Shown here piece after piece: positions 25,001 to 40,000 of a DNA stretch of 64,000 nucleotides (its first letter is position 1; the number at the start of each line of letters is the position of its first letter). Where the stretch lies: contig ML677334.1 in the NCBI GenBank assembly GCA_007922305.1, positions 20,971,626 to 21,035,625 on the forward strand, read 5' to 3'. The notes under the pieces are model-generated. The model was given only the letters and a program-made list of their open reading frames with translations. It was not told the origin of the DNA and did not search any database. The position numbers were made by a program, and so were the translations under genes. Source of the DNA: Dermatemys mawii (Eukaryota; Chordata; Testudines; Dermatemydidae).

Positions 25001-28000
25001 GTTTAGTCATATGCTTTCTTCAAGAACAAATGTTTGTGATAGTGCTTGTTGTCTGATAAATTAGATTTTCCCCAAAGTGATGCACCTGCTTTCCAGAACA
25101 GAAAGAAGAGCTTTGTTGTGCTAAGCCTAGGCTTCAGTGTATTATTGCACCACAACTACATAATATCCAAATAAACGTGAAGTAGACTTTGATGGATACA
25201 TTTTCAAACAACCTAAAGAACCCATGCATTTATCTCTAGGTGAAGGCAAAAACCTCCTTCATGGATTCTGATTTTTTTAGGGTCTTGAAATGAGAAAGAT
25301 ATTTAACCATGTTCTTTGAGCTGTATTGTCCACTTGCAATGCTTTTTAATCATTTACTATTTGGAACCAATGCAATGATGATGGTGCTATGACTGTTGAG
25401 ACCCATTTGGTTATAATTTATTTGTTCGTAAAAGGATTTTGATTAAATAAAGCAGCGTTTAGCATTGTCTGTTCTTCAATGTAATGTTTATTAGCCTTTA
25501 TATAAATCCTGGGTTCTGTGCAGATTATGTGCTGGAGCCCCTTAAAACAAAATACCTGACTCCTGTTGCCATTATGACAATGTGTGTGCTTGTCATTTTG
25601 AGCCTCTTTTATTCTCTGTTCTTGTATATAGTTGTTGGGCATTTCTCATGCATTATATGGGAGAATCACATCCCTGTAAAAGACAAGTCCACATTCTCTT
25701 AGACTAAGAATTGTGAGTGAGTGCCTGAAAACACCACTTGATGTACCTTTCAGATAGGTTTGATCTCTTTCGCCCTCTTCCTCACGTTCCCTTTGCACTC
25801 AGATATTTACATATGTGTGCTCTGAGGATGATTGGATTGTTTCTCATGTAATATCCCTGGTATATTTCCCAAATCCTTTCAAGATTGTGGTTGCTGTTTA
25901 CGATAAACAATTCGAGATTACTGTTTCTTCTTCTCCTTTTCTACAGCTTACAAAAATCTTTTCCTTGTATGTCCACATTAGCAGTCTCTGCTCATGTTTC
26001 CCCGATTCCAAGGGCTGTTTTCTGTTCTGTGCTCTAATCTAATGATCATGTCATTCTGGCTCTGTCAGACTGAATCCTGCTCACTGTCTGCCTATACAGA
26101 GACAGGACTTATTTTCTTAGTGTCCCCTCTTAAATTTATTTATATTCTGTCAAATGTAAATTATTGACAGAGTGAAACTATTTTATCACACTGTACGGTC
26201 ATTTCTGGTACTGTGTATATCGTGTATTGACCGTTGCCTTCTTTCATACTGAATTAACTAAAGGGGTATATTATTCAGGTCCCAGACTGCTATTGAAATC
26301 AAGGCACTAATGTACTTTTTCATGGGTCCATTTATGGGATTGGGGTCAACTGTGCCTGCTAAAGAACTTTATGAAATTTTAATTGAAAAGTAGTTTATTG
26401 GGTATTAAAATCGTAGAGGCAATTTTAGAAGTGGGTATCTACACTGGAGATCTGTGAGGCCAAGGGCCATTTATGGTGCATAATCCATTTTGGAAAAATG
26501 CCATGTGTCATTGTAAGCCACTCTTAAAAGAATGTGGGTCTTTGTTCCCTTGTAGATTAATAGTTGGTGTACATTGGAGGTTTGTGTCTGCTAGTGCTTC
26601 TGGTTGCAGACTTATGCCCTGGTCTTCAAAGGTATTTAGTCTCTTAATTTTCATGGAAACCAGTGGAAGTTAGGAGCGTACATACCTTTTAAGGAGCTCT
26701 ACCACAGTCCTTTAGCTCAAAATGTCGATGCCTTTGCCTTTAGTCCTGATGATCCTCACCTAAAATTGTGCTGTTCTTTTAAGCAGACTGGGCTATATCA
26801 AAATAACCTGATCTTTCTATCCGAAGTGCTAATAAACAGGAGACTATTCTGTTCACTGTTCTGTCTGTTTAGGTTCTTATACTGCCCTCATCACTGTAAT
26901 AGCTGAGCCCCTGAAGACTGAAGTTTCATCATTTAGGCCTTTAATCTCCAGTTAGTAAAAAGTGAACATATTCTGTACTCTTACTTATGTCCTCCACTAA
27001 TAATAATGTAGCATCTTGCATCCGAGGATCTCCAAGTGCTTTACAGACATTAAGCGTTACAATACCTCTCTAAGGTGGTTGTTATCCTATTTTGCAGAGG
27101 CAGAAAGTGAGGGACAGGGAAGCTAGGATTTACCCATGACCATATAGCAGGTCAATGTAGAGCCTTATTAAAACGTAGTAAACTTGATTACCCCTACCCA
27201 AACCACTAGACAATTCACTTCTCTGGCAACAACTGTGATGTGACACACACGGGGTCAAGCAGAAAGTAAAACCTATCAGTGGGAATACACCCTCATTCAA
27301 GCACAAATATTCTAACCATGTATCGTAGCAACTTCATGTTAAAGATGATTTCTGTTTTTAAATACTCAGATACTAGTCAAAGTATCAGTATAAAAATATG
27401 AAAGTTTGTTACTGGGTGGGAGATAAGGGTCATATGGATAGTCACTAATGTCTGTCTTAGTATTTTAACATTTTCTGATCTGTATTTTGTGGGTTGAAAT
27501 TTTTGGCTAAAAACTTTGGCTGGGAGCTTTTATGCAAAGTTCAATCTTGAATGTGTTCTTTTTACAGCCAAGTTGTAAACTCTTTTAAAAATAAGGATTT
27601 AAATCGGAAAATCTGATAGACCCTAAACAATACAGCAGGCCTATTGTAATAAGTGTTATATTAATTTAAAATTTCTTTACACTGTGCAATTTAAATTTAA
27701 TGAAACACTTAAAAATGTTATTAGTGTTTGGATGGGATTAGAATGCTGGGCTTGTTCAGAGAATCAGAGTAATTCAACATTATTAAAACACTTTACTTTG
27801 AACTGTGAAAAATCTTAAGCTTTCAGTTACTTTAGATTTCTCCTAAGCTCAGATTGTTTCCAAATGTTAAATTTTGGCTTTAATAATTTTTAAGGCTTCC
27901 TTGTACAGTATGTGCTAAGAAACTCTGGTCATAAGAACATAAGAGAGGCCGTACTGGGTCAGACCAAAGGTCCATCTAGCCCAGTATCCTATCTACCGAC

Positions 28001-31000
28001 AGTAGCCAATGCCAGGTGCCCCAGAGTGAGTGAACCTAACAGGTAAAGATCAAGTGATCTCTCTCCTGCCATCCATCACCCCCCTCTGACAAACAGAGGC
28101 TAGGGACACCATTCCTTACCCAGCCTGGCTAATAGCCATTAATGGACTTAACCTCCATGAATTTATCCAGTTCTCTTTTAAACCCTGTTATAGTCCTAGC
28201 CTTCACAGCCTCCTCAGGCAAGGAGTTCCACAGGTTGACTGTGCGCTGTGTGAAGAACAACTTCCTTTTATTTGTTTTAAACCTGCTGCCCACTAATTTC
28301 AATGGGTGGCCCCTAGATCTTCTATTATGGGAACAAGTAAATAACTTTTCCTTATTCACTTTCTCCACGCCACTCATAATTTTATAGGCCTCTATCATTC
28401 TATCACTTTCAAAACCATATCACTCAAAATATAAAGGGTTGCAGTGGAAGTTCTCTGAAACTAGAAAGTGAGGGAAAAAATTCTTAACCTCGGTCTAATT
28501 ATGCAAAATAAATGTGTAACTTCAATTAACATTGCACACCTAGCAACTCCTTTTATCGTTTTTTATTTTTTGAGGAGGTGGAGAGGAGGGGGGAAAAGGA
28601 TCATTTGTTTACTCCAGTAATGTAATACAGGTCTACAAAACTGCCACAGTCTACTTGTTGCTGTCTGGCATAATGTCATTGTTGTCTTTTCTTAGGCACA
28701 TGGATAAAATTGAGAGCTGTTTTTTATGAAGCGCTTTGTCACAAAATATAAAGGCTGCACACTTGAGAATACAGGCGAGTCACATCTTAGGCGCATTTAA
28801 CATGTGCGAATTTGGCTTTATGCGGTCGGCAAAAACAGGAAAAAAAAAGAAAAACAATTATTTAAAAATTCCATCTGTAGCGTGGGTGATTCCACCTGCC
28901 GTTGAACTTGATGAGAGTTTCACTAAACACGATTTCCGCTTTACGTGGTAACCACGGACGTAACCCTTGCGTAAGACGTGACACACCTGTAATTGTTACT
29001 GGCATGCCTTCTGTGTGGTACCATAGATTTGATTGTAACATAGATTCTGCATTTTAAAAACATCATACAGGGAAATCTGGAATAAAAATGGCTGTCAACA
29101 GTGGGTGAAAGAATAATTTTTATCCTTCTGGTGATTGCAGTAGGGATCATGTTTGTATACAAAAAGTTAGGTTTTACCAGAGAAAGTTAAAATGTTAAAT
29201 GCTCCAATCAGAGAAATAAAGAAAAAGAGGGAATATGTGTGACATTCCCCTCTAGTGTTATCTGGACTGGTGATCTGCTAGGTCACTCCAGTCCTTGACT
29301 CTGAGAGCCAGCCTTACCCTGCTCTGCTATGAGAGCCCCCACTCCTGGGCTGTTCACACACAGCCTCTAGCATGTAAGCTGCTCCTTGGGTTGTGCAACT
29401 GAATAACACCAGCCAATATCTCCGGTCCCAGACACAACCCTAGGAACCTCCGTCTTGCAGTGTCCAGTTATGCCCACTGGACACTGCAAGCTTATATGAG
29501 TTCATCAATTTAACAAAGAAATTTATATGTACCAGGCTTGTTATGCCAAGGGAGTCTCTGACATGCTTCAAACCAAACATACTGCTTCAGGTAGAATAAA
29601 CAAACAAATGCATTAACTGTAAAAGATAGATTTTTAAATGATTAAAAGTCAAAACATTACAAGTTGGATTTAGTCAAATGAAATAAAAGCAAAACGCATT
29701 CTAAGCTGACCGTAACACTTTCAGTGCTCTTACAAACTTAGATCCTTCTCACCACAGGTTGGTTGGTTGCCCTTCAGCCGGGCCCTCCCCTTTGATCAGT
29801 GCTTCCGTTGCTTGGTGGCAATGTCTGTTAATGGAGGTGGAAGAGAGAGGAAGAGCTTGGCAAACGTCTCTCCCTTTTATCATGTTCTTTCTTCCCTGTT
29901 GGCTTCGTGCCCTCCCCTCCTTCAGAGTCAAGTGAGCATTACCTCATCGCAGTGCCAAACTGACCAAAGGAAGTGGGGTGACTCACCCGAGAGTCCAACA
30001 GATCCTTTTGTTGCTGCCTAGACCAGCGTCCTTTGTTCCTGTGAGGCTGGGCTGGGTTTGTCCCATACATTTCTTGATGAGGAGTAAACTGCCCCCCTGA
30101 TTTTTTTTGCCTGGGCTTATTTTAAGCCATGAAGATACATTTTCAGCCTCATAACTATATACATGAAATTGCAACCTATAACATTACTGTAACAACTACT
30201 ACAACATCACCGTAACAGCAATGCTCAGTATATCATGAGCCTTCCGAAGACACCCGACATGACACACTTTGCATTAGATACTGCACAATCGTACTATAAT
30301 GATGAGCATGGAGGTGTACACAGAATGGCATTCTGCTGCAGATGCCAGGGGACCCAAATTCAAGACCAGGATCCTTATCTTCCCTCAGATTCTCCTTAAG
30401 ACTCCGTTCTTCCTTAATACACACAGAACATTGCTAACTGATAATAGCTAGACAGCTGGTGAGATGGCTCACACGGATCTGGTCACTTGTCTCCATTAAC
30501 AAACAAAATAAATCTAGAAATTGTTCACAGATCCAGTTTGTGAAAAAATATGTTTACTGTTGTCTCCCTTTCCTTTGTTTACTTGCTTCAGCTCAGTGGG
30601 GCTGCTCATGTTATTAAAGTTAAGCACATGGGTAAGCCATTGTAGGAGGGGGGCCCAAGATTATACATTTTTGGGGCAAGAATTTGCCTTTTTTTACTTC
30701 GTGTGTATGCAGCACCTAACATGAAGGAGCCTTTAACTGTTCTAAGCCTTTAAGTGCTACTGTAATAATGAAATGCCATCAACACAGCCTTCAGAAAGTG
30801 TGTTGCATTATTCAAATGGGATATTACTTAGACTACCCAGTAAAAGACGGAACAAGCTATAGATACACACCTTGCAATTGCTGGGAAACCTTGCTTCTCA
30901 AAAAGAGACAACTTTAATGTTGCATATTTCATAAATAAACTAAAATAAACCCTTCAAGAAATCCAGATGGCTCTGCTCCATTTCTTTTTTTTCCTTCTTT

Positions 31001-34000
31001 TTTTAACTTCTATTTCTTTGCCACCTGGACTGTGTATCTTAAGTCATGACAGTGAGTTTAGCCAAAAGCGAGTTTATCCAAATGTCTTGGATAGTTTGAA
31101 AGTCAGATGTTGAGATGGCCTCGTATGCAGGAGAGAATTAGACACCCAGTGTTAGTTCCATATTGTTCCAAACATTTGCTCTATGATGTAGGTCTTTTTT
31201 GCATCAATTGGCTTCAATTTTCTGATAATGTCTTATAGTAATATTCATAATGTGTGAGCGACAACCCAAGTAAATTCATAAACATGGTATATCTCTAAAC
31301 TCATTTTTCATTTTTGAAATTGCTGTCATTTCATCTTACGAAGGCTATGACAGGTTGTTATTACTTTAACGATGACTTTGAGAATTGTAAATAGAATAGA
31401 TAACACTTTTGAGTTGTTTTGTGTATTGAAGGGTTTTAATAATATTAGGTTTTATAAAATTATGAAAAGACACCTTCAGGGTGCTTTAAAAAAACTGATG
31501 GATTTGAAAGAAATGAATATTCTTGTAGTCTATGGTTGGTTTGTGTTAATGAAAAGAAACATTGGTATAGATTTCTGGATTTTGAGTATTTTTGGTTTTT
31601 GGTAGGGAGAGGTGATGGTTTTTAATGTAGTTTTTAAATAAAGAAATTGGGATTTTTTTATATTGCGCCTCCCATATATTCTAGTTGTGTGTCTACAGTT
31701 ACTCTCTTTTATCTATGAAGTGCTTTTGAAAAAGTGACAGGGTTTATATTGCTCTGAATCCTTTTATATTTTGTAGAAATTGTTTTCATCGGGGCAGATT
31801 TGGGCATAGAGGGTGGGGGAATCTGCACCATCAATTCAGGTGGAGTTTGCCACAGATATCAGTAGGCTCTTGATTGGGCCCTAGGTCTTTATTTTCCAAA
31901 GTGGTGTTGGGATGGGAGAGAGGTACGGAAGCTGTGCAAATTAAAAAGTGTAGGCCTTTGACAACGCATGGGAGAGCTGAAGTGAATGAATTACCTTCAT
32001 TTTCCTGAACAAAGGATCAGCTTTGAAATGCGTGGGAAACACTGCCTTAAGTAACGGAACAACAGAAACTCAGTAACTGCAGAAACCATATTTAACTCCT
32101 AAGCTCTCTGAAGCCAGGAGTCTGCTATTACTGCATATGGTATTTTCATTTTCAGTAAAAGCCAACATGGGACACACCAAATGCAATAGTACAAAGGGAT
32201 TGCAACACTTTAATACTGAGGGAGAGTCTGAAATTATAACACTTTTTCTTATACCTTCTAACATCTGTGACAAAACTTTTGAGTATCACAGTGTTTTTAA
32301 AAAGCAGCTAGAACAATAGTCTAATAGCACAACAGAAAAGAAGATCGGAAGCCCCTATTTCTTGTGTATTAAGCAATGTGTTCAAGAGAGAGATTATTAA
32401 TAGGGTAAGAGGTGCTATTGGTAGGGAATTGGGGCTCAGATATCTAATTTACATATTAGGATGAGGATTGGTTACATATAACTATAAACTTGAAATTGTG
32501 AAATAATTTGAAGAATATATTGTTGCACATAACCACATATCTTCTCCAAGTGCATTCCTTGTTGCCATGTTAATAGACTGAAATTTGGTTTATTCTTAGT
32601 AATTGTGTGTGTGAGAGAGTGAACGAGCGCTATGTGAGGTATTGAGTGTCCTCTACTCACATTGACATCAGCTCATTGTTAGAGTGCCCTCCATTATCAA
32701 GGCCTTTGCAATTTCCCTCTTGCCCAAACAGATGGAGATAAATCTCCTTAAACAACTAGATTCTCTCATAACTACTGCCCATTCAAGTGCCTTGGCTCCC
32801 TCCCACTGGCAGTGCTTTTCAGATTCCTACTCCAGTGACCTCATTCCCTGCCCACAACTCCCACACACAGTCTCTCAGTGCTGCTTTTCACTTCAAATTG
32901 TAGCACCCTCATGGTGCTGCTCCTTCCTTCCTCTATCTAGTGCTGCTTCTCCTACCCCTTCAATGGCAGGAGTAGATCTCAGGTAGTGATAGTGGTGGTT
33001 CTCCTGGTGACTAGTTAGGATCTGGTAGTGGCAGCTGGACTGGCTCTGACTCCTCTAGCTCTCTCTGACGGCACCCGTGAATCAGATTTGAGTAGTAGGA
33101 GGCAAAGCCTTTTATGAAGCAGCCTCAGCAGCAGATCCTGAATTGTTCCAGGTCCATGTTTTACAGCTGCTTGGTTTAGGGTGTGGACCGGGGACAGAGC
33201 CAGCACTTTCACACAGCTGCCTGGCGCTCTCCACAGTTTGGAACCTCTGTTCTAGACTTAAGCACATGTTCATATTAGAACATTAGCTGCAACAATGTCA
33301 CCACTTACTGTTCCATGGTGCTCCTAGCCTAATCAAGCCTAGAAATATGCAGATTCTAGTTTGTGCAGCCTGACATAATCGTCTGTTCAAGTGTTGAACC
33401 TAAAATAGAGCACAATAAAGCACATACTTAATAATAGTTTTCATTTTTATGTTTCTAAAACTATTATTGTGATGATGAGATGGTAAATCTGACCAGCCAG
33501 TGTCCACAAGGTGTATACATATTACAACGATACAATGTGTCATAACTTAAGACAATGGGGAGTAGGGAAGAACTAGTTCAGGGAGATAGCACACTTGACC
33601 TCAGTTCTGGAAATCTTTTTCTGTGTTTTCCCTACATCCCTGGCCATCAGAAAGGTTGGAATCTGTTCTCCTTTCCCTAATAACTCTCTGTATTCTGATT
33701 GCCTTAAAAAAGCAACATATCTAAGGAACATACCCTTCAAATCTATCTGTCTGGTAGGTGCACCTTCTTTACCTTTCAGCTAGTAAGTGTATATAGGTCC
33801 TTTTATGTCGTCATCATTTCTGATGGCTTTTTTGCTTTCATTGGTGAGGAGAAAGCGTTTCTTCATGCTTACTGTCAATTATGTCGAGAAGAATTTAAAG
33901 AAAACAAAGTACAGATCCTCAGAACGTATGCAGAGATCACCCATGATTAACCTTTGATTCTCTTGGCCTCTATCTCAAATGCATTCTGAATCTCTGATCA

Positions 34001-37000
34001 TTGTTGTTTTTTGTTTCCCCAAATTATGGCAAAAACCAGTGCACCACCAGCAGTTTATGTACCTTCTATAACATTAATCACTGTGCTATTTAATGTGAAC
34101 AAATAATTCTGCTGTGAACAAAAAATTGATAGATTTATCAGACAAAGAGAATTGCTAATGAGCTATTTATAGCACATTGTTATATCTATTTTTTGTCAGT
34201 AGACAAGGGACTGATTTAGGACAAATGGGTTAAAAACAGGAAGTGTGGTTAGATATGTAGGTAGTTGCTCCAAAGAGTTTCCAGAGCTTACCCACACATT
34301 CACATTTTCTTCTGAAACTACTATCAAAACAACATTGGGTACAGTACCTTGAAATCCATCTCCGTTTAAAGGAGGAATATTTTTCAGCAGTAGCAGGAAA
34401 TGGCTCATAGAAAAGTTGTACATTCTTGTAAAAGAAAGTTCAAATGGTGATCTGGAGTCATTGTCTGTAAATGTTTTCTCTCTGCTTTAATCAAATTGCA
34501 GCACTAACGGCATTTTAGTTGATTCAGGCAGGTGTCTCTTATGAATTCATACAAGCCTGTAAATAGTACAGTTATGTATAAACTAGTTGTTTTTTCAAAT
34601 CCAGATTAGTTGTGAGCACTGAATTTCTCCCAACGTTGCCTTTCCTTTTAAACGAAACTATGCTTATTTATGGATAGTTGTATCATAATTATATTGTAAT
34701 GAATTGCTGTCACAATTGCAGGCGGCAAATTGAGTAGATTAACAATACTGTTTGTAGAAGAAATTTTATACACCATAAATCTTTTGAATATTGAGTCTGC
34801 TGAAGACACTGAACGTGATGCCTCTGTGGTGCTCTAGACTTGTAGTAGTTTCATTCGTAGTACAGGCACAACATTATCCATTGCTTGTTACTGTCTTTGA
34901 GGCATAATGGTCCCGGGACCTCAGATTAAATTTAGATTTTTTTTCCACCTAAAACTATATGACAGAATTTTCAAAAGCACCAGTGATTTAGGGGCATAAA
35001 CTGTTATACTTGTAGTGCAAGTACATTTTTGTATGTCATTGAAAAAGAAAATGCCTTTTTTCTAATAATTTGTAATAGAATTATGTTTGTCCATCATTAA
35101 CCAGGCACTATTGTCGTGTTTAAAAATTTTCATTCTGAGTATAGGAACAGAAATAATAATATATGACTAGGGTGACCAACCAAAGAATTCAGCATAGTGA
35201 ATAGTCAAAGCAAACAAGTGAAAATTATTTGTCTAAAGTATTTGATGAGTGCTTGTAATTACTATATTTTTAAAAAACAGGATCAGATTGCTAATAATTA
35301 ATCTAAAAGTGGCCAGAGCAACCAAAAAAAACCCTTAACAAATAGCTTGAGCCTTTTTAGTTAAAGTGCCTTGATTGAGACTCCTATGTTACTTTTAGAG
35401 TCATAACCACATGTAATTATGCCATTTTAGGTTTCTCACATCCCTCTTGCTTCAAATGCATGGTTCTAGAAGAGTTTAGGTCCCAAGAAAATATTTAGAG
35501 AGGAAGTCAAAAAGCATGATGACAAAATGGATTTTAAGTAATTAGAATGAAGCAGGCCTATCAACCGGGGGTAAGAAAAAAGGCCTCTGGTGGTGACATA
35601 TTGGTTGAAGCAGATTTCCCATCAGCCCACTTTGGAAGGAGAAACCTGCATGTTGTTGTGGAGAGTAGAGGTGAGCTGCTTTGTTGTGTCCATGGGGAAT
35701 TTCCAAGTCAGAACTCTTAACTATTTTTTTAAATCAAGCTGCTAGGCTAGCGAGTTAGATGATATCACTGTGTGGGTGGGGACACTTTAGTAAAATATCA
35801 AGACATACTCATGTGCAGGTACTGTAGTTCAGGAAAGGCTTATGACTTCAAACATTTAAGGCTCATTCTATTCTCACGTTTGTCGAATACCTTGAAAGGT
35901 TAAGGGTTTTTATAAAGCATATAATTAACATTTTTAAAAATCTACTAAATCCCTCCTTGAGAAATTATAAACAAGTTTCTTGGAAGTTGAACTGCTATCT
36001 TTCTAAAAGAGGGCATCAGAAGAAAAATAATCTCACAGTCAGTAATGTAATAGGAAATGGTAACTAGCTTTACATTTGATATTCTAAAATATTGTACTTA
36101 AATATTTGAAGCCAATATATGCTGACATTTCTGTGTATATTTAATGTAGATTTTTAAATTTTGATAGTAACAACACATTAAATCCCTTTCAATTAATACT
36201 TTAGTGTGCATAAAATGGATATATACAGATCAGACAGATGCTGATATAAGTGATGGAGCTCTAAACAGCATCCTGGTACAAATCTTAGCACCCTCATACT
36301 TCCCAGCAGCTTGTGCGGACAGGGTCTCTGGTCCTCTTGCAGAGGCGTTTTCCCTGGGCTTCAATGATAAAGAATCCCACCCTCATCTTTCACATCTGTC
36401 TTTGTCTGATTGGTTGAATCCCGCAATTAAGATAGTTTTCAAACCTTGGATAGTGCTATGAAAGAGGTAAGAATAAAACAAATTTTACTTAATTAAATTA
36501 TCACAACTGATTTCTTAAATAATTCATTAAAAGCTCATATACTGTACTTTTTACGTACGACCTTTGCAACACATCTAACATCTAGTAGTTCTTTATACTG
36601 AGTCCATATTAGGTCATTTACATGAAAAGTACACTAAATCGTAGTTATTCAGCATGAAATGAAATGGAAACATGATGGTGAATATTACATGCCCCAAAAT
36701 TATGTCAGTAGTTAGCTACTTCATCCCATGGAGTGAACCAAAGGTTGGCTGTGCTGCTGATTGAAAAGAAAATGCATAGCATGAAGTGTTGAAAAAAATT
36801 ATTAAAATAAATACCTGAGAGAGAAGAGGTCTTACCATATACAGTCTATTAAAGCAGATATTGTAGAATCTTGGCAATGAAATTAGTGTATGAGAAGTTT
36901 ACATGAAAGAAAAATATATTACAGGATGCCATCCAGGCTCTTAAAGTATAGGAAAGATTTTATATGGCATTTTAGAAATATGTGATCATACAGTTAAAGA

Positions 37001-40000
37001 GTAACAATATACAAGCATTAGGGAGCAGAATAAGTTAGTTGTATAAGCAACCTTAATTGCGGCATTTTCTGATTTTGGGGTGTCTGACACTGCAACTTTC
37101 ATTTTCGCTGAACATGGGAGGTTTTGGGGAGGTATTTGGATTCATATGGAAACACAGAGAGAAAATATATTGAGTAATTATAATGTAATTTTAATAAACC
37201 ACAAAAGTAAACTTCACAATTTTATGGTGTTAAAAAAGGATCTCCAAAAGAACTAGATGCATGTATAGTTATGTTAATTTTGTTACTGTATTGCAATAAA
37301 CAAATGGTTACTCTTCTCCCACTCTGACTTTAATCTCATGAAGTTCTGCCATCCCCAGTCAACATCTCCAGCTACCCTGATTTTCAGTATTAAACTATTG
37401 TAAATCCTTGTAATGTATGGATGTGATAGCAATGCCACAAATTACACATGATGTATGAGAAGTGACTGTAAACTACAAGACTTTAATAACATTGAGGGAT
37501 TTTTGGTAATAATATCAACCACGAGTGAACTTCAAAGAATTTTGATACCACCAGAAACTCCAACTTGGCAATATAGTCTTGGGCTTTTTCTGTTTTTTTC
37601 CTTTTGAACAATATAAAGAGCCAATTTTTTACAAGTACCTAATGAAATACCTTGCCATAGCCATCAGCACTCCTCCTTCCCTTCTCTTCTGTCTTTTCCT
37701 TCTCTTTACACTTTTTCCTTTATAATGCCACTTGAATTTTTTGCCTGTGATCATGACAGGACTGGCTTTAATTTGAACATTGCCATCACTTTCAATCACA
37801 GCAGATTCATACATGTTACAAAGTTTGTATGTGAGGCCACTCTATGAAGTGAAATATTTTGTAAATAGTGTGTGTCTACCATGTATTGTGTTTTTCACAA
37901 CATTGCCTGTCATTCACTTATAAGTAAATCTATTTTTTTACCTTTTATGAATAGGCAGAAGTGTTAAAGTGTATTGAATTATATAAACACATAACTGACT
38001 ATTAGTACTTTGGTATAAAGGACAAGGGTCTAAATGTTAATATTGTAGAATTCAGTTGATTTTGAATTTCTTTTGTCATAAAATGAATGAAAATTGTTTA
38101 AATAAAAAACTGGTTTGATATCCATGCAGTCTAATTTCAAAGAAATTCAGATCCAAAGAATTTCAAAGCAAGTTGTGCTTTATAGTTTTGGAAGATGTAA
38201 AAGTACAAGTACGAACCTATTCACTGCTTTGTGGTGGTGTTATGTAATGCTTGCTCATTCTTTATGATGCAATTTTGTGGAGATGGCTGAAAATTAGATA
38301 CCGTAACATGCCCACATTGTGATTAAAATTGTACGAGCAATTCGAACAATTCTGTATTCGAATACTTTTGACTGTCTGCTGACCTGCTGTGACCTAAGAC
38401 AAATCATTTTAATTTTCTGCCTTTCTGTTTCCCCTCCCACCTTTTGTCTGTCTTAACTAGGTAGATTATAAGTTTTCTAAAAGAGATGCTCTAGCTGAGA
38501 CAGTATTTATGGGCTTAATAGAGGAATACTGAGTGAAATTCTATGGCCTGTATTATTCAGGAGGTCAGACTCCTCATAAATCTTTCCACCTGGCCTTAGA
38601 CTCTATGAATAAGCTCTCTTGGGCAGGGACTCTCTCTTAGTATGCACACTGCCTAGTACATGGGCGCCGATTTCAGTTGGGGCCTCGAGGCATTATTGGC
38701 AATACAAACAATAAATAGTAGTCTGCCCATGCTACTGACTAGCCTATAGCACAGTTTTATAACAAGGAAAACAAAATGCCCTGTCCACAGGGATCAGAAA
38801 AATGGTACCAGCAGCAACCATTTTTAAGCATTCATTAATATCACCATTTGAACTTCAAAGCAGACAGCGTCTAAAGGAAATTCAACTCCTTTAAACAATC
38901 TGATATTAACTGTTACATGGCTTGTGGATACCATTCATTGGTTTCTGTTTAAATGTCAGCTACACAGCGGTGCTTAATGACTGTAATAGATATGTTTTAG
39001 AGTAGCAGCCGTGGTAGTCTGTTTCCGCAAAAAGAACGAGGAGTCCTTGTGGCACCTTAGAGACTACCAAATTTATTTGAGCATAAGCTTTCGTGGGCTA
39101 CAGCCCACTTCATCAGATGCATAGAATGGAACATATTGTAGGAAGATGTATATACACACAGAGAACATGAAAAGGTGGAAATTGCTATACCAACTCTAAG
39201 AGGCTAATTAATTAAGATAGCTATTATCAGCAGAAGAAAAAAAACATTTTTAGTGGTAATCAAGATGGTTCATTTCAGACAGTTGACAAGAAGGTGTGAG
39301 GATACTTAACATGGGGAAATAAATTCAATTTGTGTAATGACCCAGCCACTCCCGGTCTCTGTTAAGGACTGTGATATATGCCATCATGTGCCTCTGCCGC
39401 CTCTCCCAGAAGATGTGGATATGATCTCCCAGAACCTCTTTTATCCCAACCTTCAGGCTGTCCACCTGACAGCATGAATGCTTCATGGCTGATAACTTGG
39501 GAATGAGTTCTCTCTAACGGGGTGCAGGACATTCTGCTAAATAATAGGAAGCCTTCAACTAAGTCTACTTAAAGTATAAAGCGTAGTCCTTTATACCACA
39601 GAGGATGCTCATGGTACCCCGACAGGAATTGCTGAGGGAAAAAATTTCCAGCAACTGTGCATAAGGTGCACACATATCTACAATAGAATGTACATGTGTA
39701 TTCAATAGATGACAGAGAGGTAGGTAATTTTTTTTTTCCTAAGGTCCTTCTGTACTGCTTATCTATCTTTATTTTCCTTCCTAAAGTTTTGACATTTCAT
39801 CAACCCCCATCACTAGTATGGTTTACTACCTGTGAGCAAAACTATTTAATGATGGCACCTACTTTTTCATGAAATTTGTTCACCTTAATCCTTTCTTTAC
39901 TCACACCACTTGACCCACTGCATACAATCTGACTGGCTCAATTGGCAAGAGACAACTAAAATGAGAGTTAAAACTCCTAATTGTTACAGTTTTATATGTA

